Assembly (NCBI GenBank): GCA_007050885.1
Contig: SMYQ01000076.1
Coordinates: 1 to 16,562 of the forward strand
DNA from: Candidatus Bathyarchaeota archaeon
GTDB lineage: Archaea; Thermoproteota; Bathyarchaeia; 40CM-2-53-6; RBG-13-38-9
Reading direction: 5' to 3'
DNA length: 16,562 bases
This document shows, in pieces, positions 14,141-16,562 of the stretch. The translations under genes were made by a program, and so were the position numbers. How positions within the stretch are numbered: position 1 is the first letter of the stretch; each line of letters opens with the position of its first letter. A model generated the notes under the pieces. The model was not told the origin of the DNA, did no database searches, and was given only the letters and a program-made list of their open reading frames with translations.

Positions 14141-15406
14141 ATGCATTTGGAACTACCTTACGGTGAACGAAGAATAAGTTTCGAACTCGATGATAGAAGA
14201 GTTAAGAAAATAGTAAATCCTTCAGAGATATCACCTTCTCTAAATCCAACTCTTGAAATAGAAAATGCTCTGAAAAATCCTATACAAGGACAAAGGATTA
14301 ACGAATTATCTCCTAAAGGTAAGACTATCGCTATAGCAGTAGATGATGTAACTAGAGTAACACCTACACACATTATTCTTCCTCCAATTCTGAAATCACT
14401 AGAAAGTGCTGGAGCTAGCAGGAAGGATATCAAGATCATTATCGCTCTTGGAACTCATAGAGAAATGACAGAACAAGAAATGAAAGACAAGTATGGACCC
14501 CAAATTGTCGAAGAATATGAAGTGATCAATCATGCTTTTGATAATGAGACAGAACTTGAATACATAGGAAAGATTGCAGATAATGTGCCAGTATGGATTA
14601 ACAAAGACTACATCAAAGCTGATATTCGAATCGCAACTGGAAACATCATTCCACACTGTAATGCCGGTTGGGGAGCAGGTGCCAAAATACTTCTTCCAGG
14701 ATTAGCAGGTGAAGAAACAGTTGGTCGGATGCATGTACATTCTGGTATGACAACACCAAACGGCTTAGGGATGGAAGACAATCCCACTCGCCAATTAATT
14801 GACGAATTTGCTGAGAAAGTTGGAATTCACCTTTTAGTAAATACATCCATTACAAGAAATAGGGAAATTGTAAAGGTGTTTTGCGGGCATTTTATTAAGG
14901 CACATAGGGAAGGAATTAAGCTTTCGAAAAAAATCTATGGCGTCGAAATTTCATTATTATCTGATTTCACGATTTGCAGTAGTTATCCTGCAGATATAGA
15001 ATTTTGGCAAGGACAGAAAGGATTATTTTCAGCCGATCTTGCCACAAAAGAAAATGGTGGAATCCTACTACTTTCTCCCTGCCCTGAAGGTGTTGCGGTC
15101 ATGCATCCAAAATTGCTTGATTACATGCAGTATTCCACTGAACAATTAAAACAGATCTATAGAGATGAAAAGCAAATCGAGGATTATGTATCTCTGGGAA
15201 TGGCAATGAGTATCGGTTATGTACGGGAAAGACATAAAATATGTATAATATCAAAAGGCGTTTCCCAAAAAGATGCCGACAAGCTAGGATTTGAAAAATT
15301 CCAAAATATAGATGAAGCTCTGAAATTCCTATCCAATCGACACGGTCAAGATAGTGAAATCAATATTTTACCTATGGGAGGAGAAACATATCCTATATTG
15401 ATCTGA
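14141..15406 (+). CDS. larA: LarA-family nickel-pincer 2-hydroxyacid racemase (lactate racemase-like)
   Basis: Interconverts D and L isomers of lactate or another 2-hydroxy acid by hydride transfer through a nickel-pincer nucleotide bound covalently to Lys. It has 421 residues, the usual length. DDVTR (68-72) matches Asp72/Arg75 of the Lactobacillus enzyme. ALGTHR (102-107) gives catalytic His106, and PHCNAGWGAGAK (171-182) gives His172 and the cofactor Lys182. MHVHSG (197-202) gives the Ni-binding His198, and GQKG (291-294) a conserved Lys293. All catalytic residues appear kept, so it should be active if the LarB/LarC/LarE maturation proteins exist elsewhere. The ATG is preceded by GTGAAGAG. 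A small CTTCA/TGAAG stem (14121-14136) overlaps that ribosome site. Family members also act on malate and other hydroxy acids, so lactate is inferred from the nearby dehydratase genes. Confidence 0.85.
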   Translation: MHLELPYGERRISFELDDRRVKKIVNPSEISPSLNPTLEIENALKNPIQGQRINELSPKGKTIAIAVDDVTRVTPTHIILPPILKSLESAGASRKDIKIIIALGTHREMTEQEMKDKYGPQIVEEYEVINHAFDNETELEYIGKIADNVPVWINKDYIKADIRIATGNIIPHCNAGWGAGAKILLPGLAGEETVGRMHVHSGMTTPNGLGMEDNPTRQLIDEFAEKVGIHLLVNTSITRNREIVKVFCGHFIKAHREGIKLSKKIYGVEISLLSDFTICSSYPADIEFWQGQKGLFSADLATKENGGILLLSPCPEGVAVMHPKLLDYMQYSTEQLKQIYRDEKQIEDYVSLGMAMSIGYVRERHKICIISKGVSQKDADKLGFEKFQNIDEALKFLSNRHGQDSEINILPMGGETYPILI

Positions 15407-15513
15407 AATCGAACATGTCAAACATTTCATCGATCATTTCTGGATTGTACGATTCAATGTACTACATATTTAGAAAAAAACATTCGATATCGGATTCGAT
15501 TTATTGATTGACT

Positions 15514-15522
15514 CGATATATG
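15514..15522 (+). promoter_or_regulatory. Candidate TATA box with upstream ATTCGAT repeats
   Basis: CGATATATG is centred about 46 bases before the ATG at 15565, leaving a ~20-base leader that includes GGATGA. ATTCGAT occurs at 15482-15488 and 15494-15500 (12 bp apart) just upstream, a possible activator site. The rest of the 158-bp gap shows nothing else I can name. Confidence 0.4.
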
Positions 15523-15564
15523 AAAGGTAATTTCCATCTGTAGCTGATAATTAAGGATGAAAAT

Positions 15565-16562
15565 ATGTCAGAGACTCTGACTCACCAACCACCCATAAAA
15601 TATAGATGGGTTATGCTAGCTCTGGCTTGGATCTCATATTTCTGTTTTGGATTAGTATCCTTTTCCTTAGCTCCTCTAGCTACTCCAATAATGTCTGAAC
15701 TGAAATTAACATATACCCAATTTGGGATTGCTGCTGGGGCATGGCCCCTTTTCTACATATTGTCTGCTTATCCTTCAGGAATTATAGTTGATCGGCTTGG
15801 ACTAAAGAAATCATTCTCAGTTGGTCTTTTAGCAGTTGCATTATCTGCTATCTTGAGGGCCCATGCAATTGATTTCATTTCCCTATTTACTTCTGTGGCG
15901 GTTTTTGGTATTGGGGCACCAATCATATCTATTGGTCTACCAAAGTTGGTAGCTTCATGGTTCTTTGGAAGAGAACGTGGAACGGCATCTGGGATTTATT
16001 TCACAGGAGTTTCAATGGGCACTGCTTTCTCTCTGGGGGCAACAAATATGTTGATTCTACCCCTAGTTGAATCTTGGAGAAACACCCTTCTACTTTATGG
16101 TATAATACCAATGATAGTGATACTACTTTGGATCAAATTTGCAAAATCAACAAATGGTATAGACCCAGAACTTTCTGTCTCAAAGGAAAACATTTGGAAA
16201 TCGATGTTCGGTCTTTTAAAGCATAGAAATATTTGGTCCATAGTTTTAATCGGCACTACATCTTTCATGGTAATTCATGGCCTGAACAACTGGTTACCCA
16301 AGATATTAGAAACACAAAATCTCACACCCACACTAGCTGGAGTTATGGCGGCGAGTTTTAGCATTTTCAGAATTTTTGGAAGTTTAGGAATACCAAGACT
16401 GTCCTACATTTTAGGTTCCCGAAAGAAAGCGGTCACTATAATTCTATCTATAACCGTGGTATCAATAGTGATTTTACCTTTTGGCAACACGAATCTAGCT
16501 TTAGTTAGTATTGCAACTGTAGGACTATTCATTGGAGCACTGTCACCACTTCTACTGACAAT
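15565..16562 (+). CDS. Major Facilitator Superfamily transporter, CynX/anion-symporter-like (cut by window edge)
   Basis: My translation from the ATG at 15565 gives 332 open codons to the window edge. About nine to ten membrane helices are visible, so two or three helices are missing. GIIVDRLGLKK at about residues 72-82 is the canonical MFS loop 2-3 motif (G-x3-D-R-x-G-x-K/R-K/R). FGRERGTASGIYFTGVSMG near 133-151 resembles the helix 4-5 region of anion/cyanate-type (CynX, ACS) carriers. A hydrophilic central loop (about 195-215) separates the two six-helix halves. GGATGA four bases before the ATG is a good ribosome site; an overlapping ATG at 15557 is out of frame. Placed 158 bp after the racemase gene, it may carry an organic anion such as the racemase substrate. 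Substrate is inference. Confidence 0.88.
   Translation, partial: MSETLTHQPPIKYRWVMLALAWISYFCFGLVSFSLAPLATPIMSELKLTYTQFGIAAGAWPLFYILSAYPSGIIVDRLGLKKSFSVGLLAVALSAILRAHAIDFISLFTSVAVFGIGAPIISIGLPKLVASWFFGRERGTASGIYFTGVSMGTAFSLGATNMLILPLVESWRNTLLLYGIIPMIVILLWIKFAKSTNGIDPELSVSKENIWKSMFGLLKHRNIWSIVLIGTTSFMVIHGLNNWLPKILETQNLTPTLAGVMAASFSIFRIFGSLGIPRLSYILGSRKKAVTIILSITVVSIVILPFGNTNLALVSIATVGLFIGALSPLLLT

Noticed and set aside
15482..15519. ATTCGAT/TCGATAT copies as a CRISPR or insertion-element end
   Set aside because: Repeats are only 7 bp, irregularly spaced and few; no spacers, transposase or target duplication are present. More likely promoter DNA.

Overview
This window most likely comes from an AT-rich, anaerobic archaeon. 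Good archaeal-type TATA boxes lie the expected distance upstream of several genes (12690-12697, 10337-10347, 7061-7075, 1404-1411). Some starts look leaderless, and others use short GTGA/GGAG ribosome-binding sites. TTG starts are frequent, the fructose-bisphosphate aldolase is of the FbaB/DhnA type, and there is a tiny chromatin-like Lys/Arg protein. A heterotrophic Thermoproteota lineage would fit, but no rRNA or marker gene is present, so the assignment is inference and a bacterium is not strictly excluded.

Left block (1-4522, all minus strand): glucokinase of the ROK family (glk), full-length transketolase (tkt), a short-form decarboxylating 6-phosphogluconate dehydrogenase (gnd), and the first 155 codons of glucose-6-phosphate dehydrogenase (zwf), which runs off the left edge. 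Together they form a glucose to ribulose-5-phosphate oxidative pentose phosphate module. That set looks bacterial and is unusual for an archaeon. Only the 6-phosphogluconolactonase is not seen.

Middle-left block (4707-7297, plus strand): the aldolase overlaps a GmhB-like HAD phosphatase gene by 4 bp. A second HAD hydrolase and a 68-residue, 50% Lys/Arg protein follow. The 184-bp divergent gap between glk and fba carries two AT-rich inverted repeats.

Middle block (7385-12581): a minus-strand operon encodes two subunits of the 2-hydroxyacyl-CoA dehydratase/benzoyl-CoA reductase family and ends in a small membrane-anchored protein. Divergently, on the plus strand, lie a NapH/CcoG-like membrane iron-sulfur protein and the ATP-dependent dehydratase activase (HgdC type). 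Their arrangement suggests electrons pass from the membrane Fe-S protein to the activase and then to the dehydratase. A small two-helix membrane protein converges on the activase.

Right block (12741-16562, plus strand): a divergent MFS-like carrier, a LarA-family nickel-pincer 2-hydroxyacid racemase, and a second MFS transporter cut by the right edge. With the dehydratase module they suggest uptake, racemisation and reductive dehydration of a 2-hydroxy acid. The CoA-transferase/ligase and the LarB/C/E cofactor genes are not in the window.

No gene-free stretch exceeds 300 bp. The longest gaps are 4523-4706, 10193-10370, 12582-12740 and 15407-15564, and their promoter or repeat content is listed below. 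I saw no tRNA, rRNA, CRISPR array, insertion sequence or attachment site.
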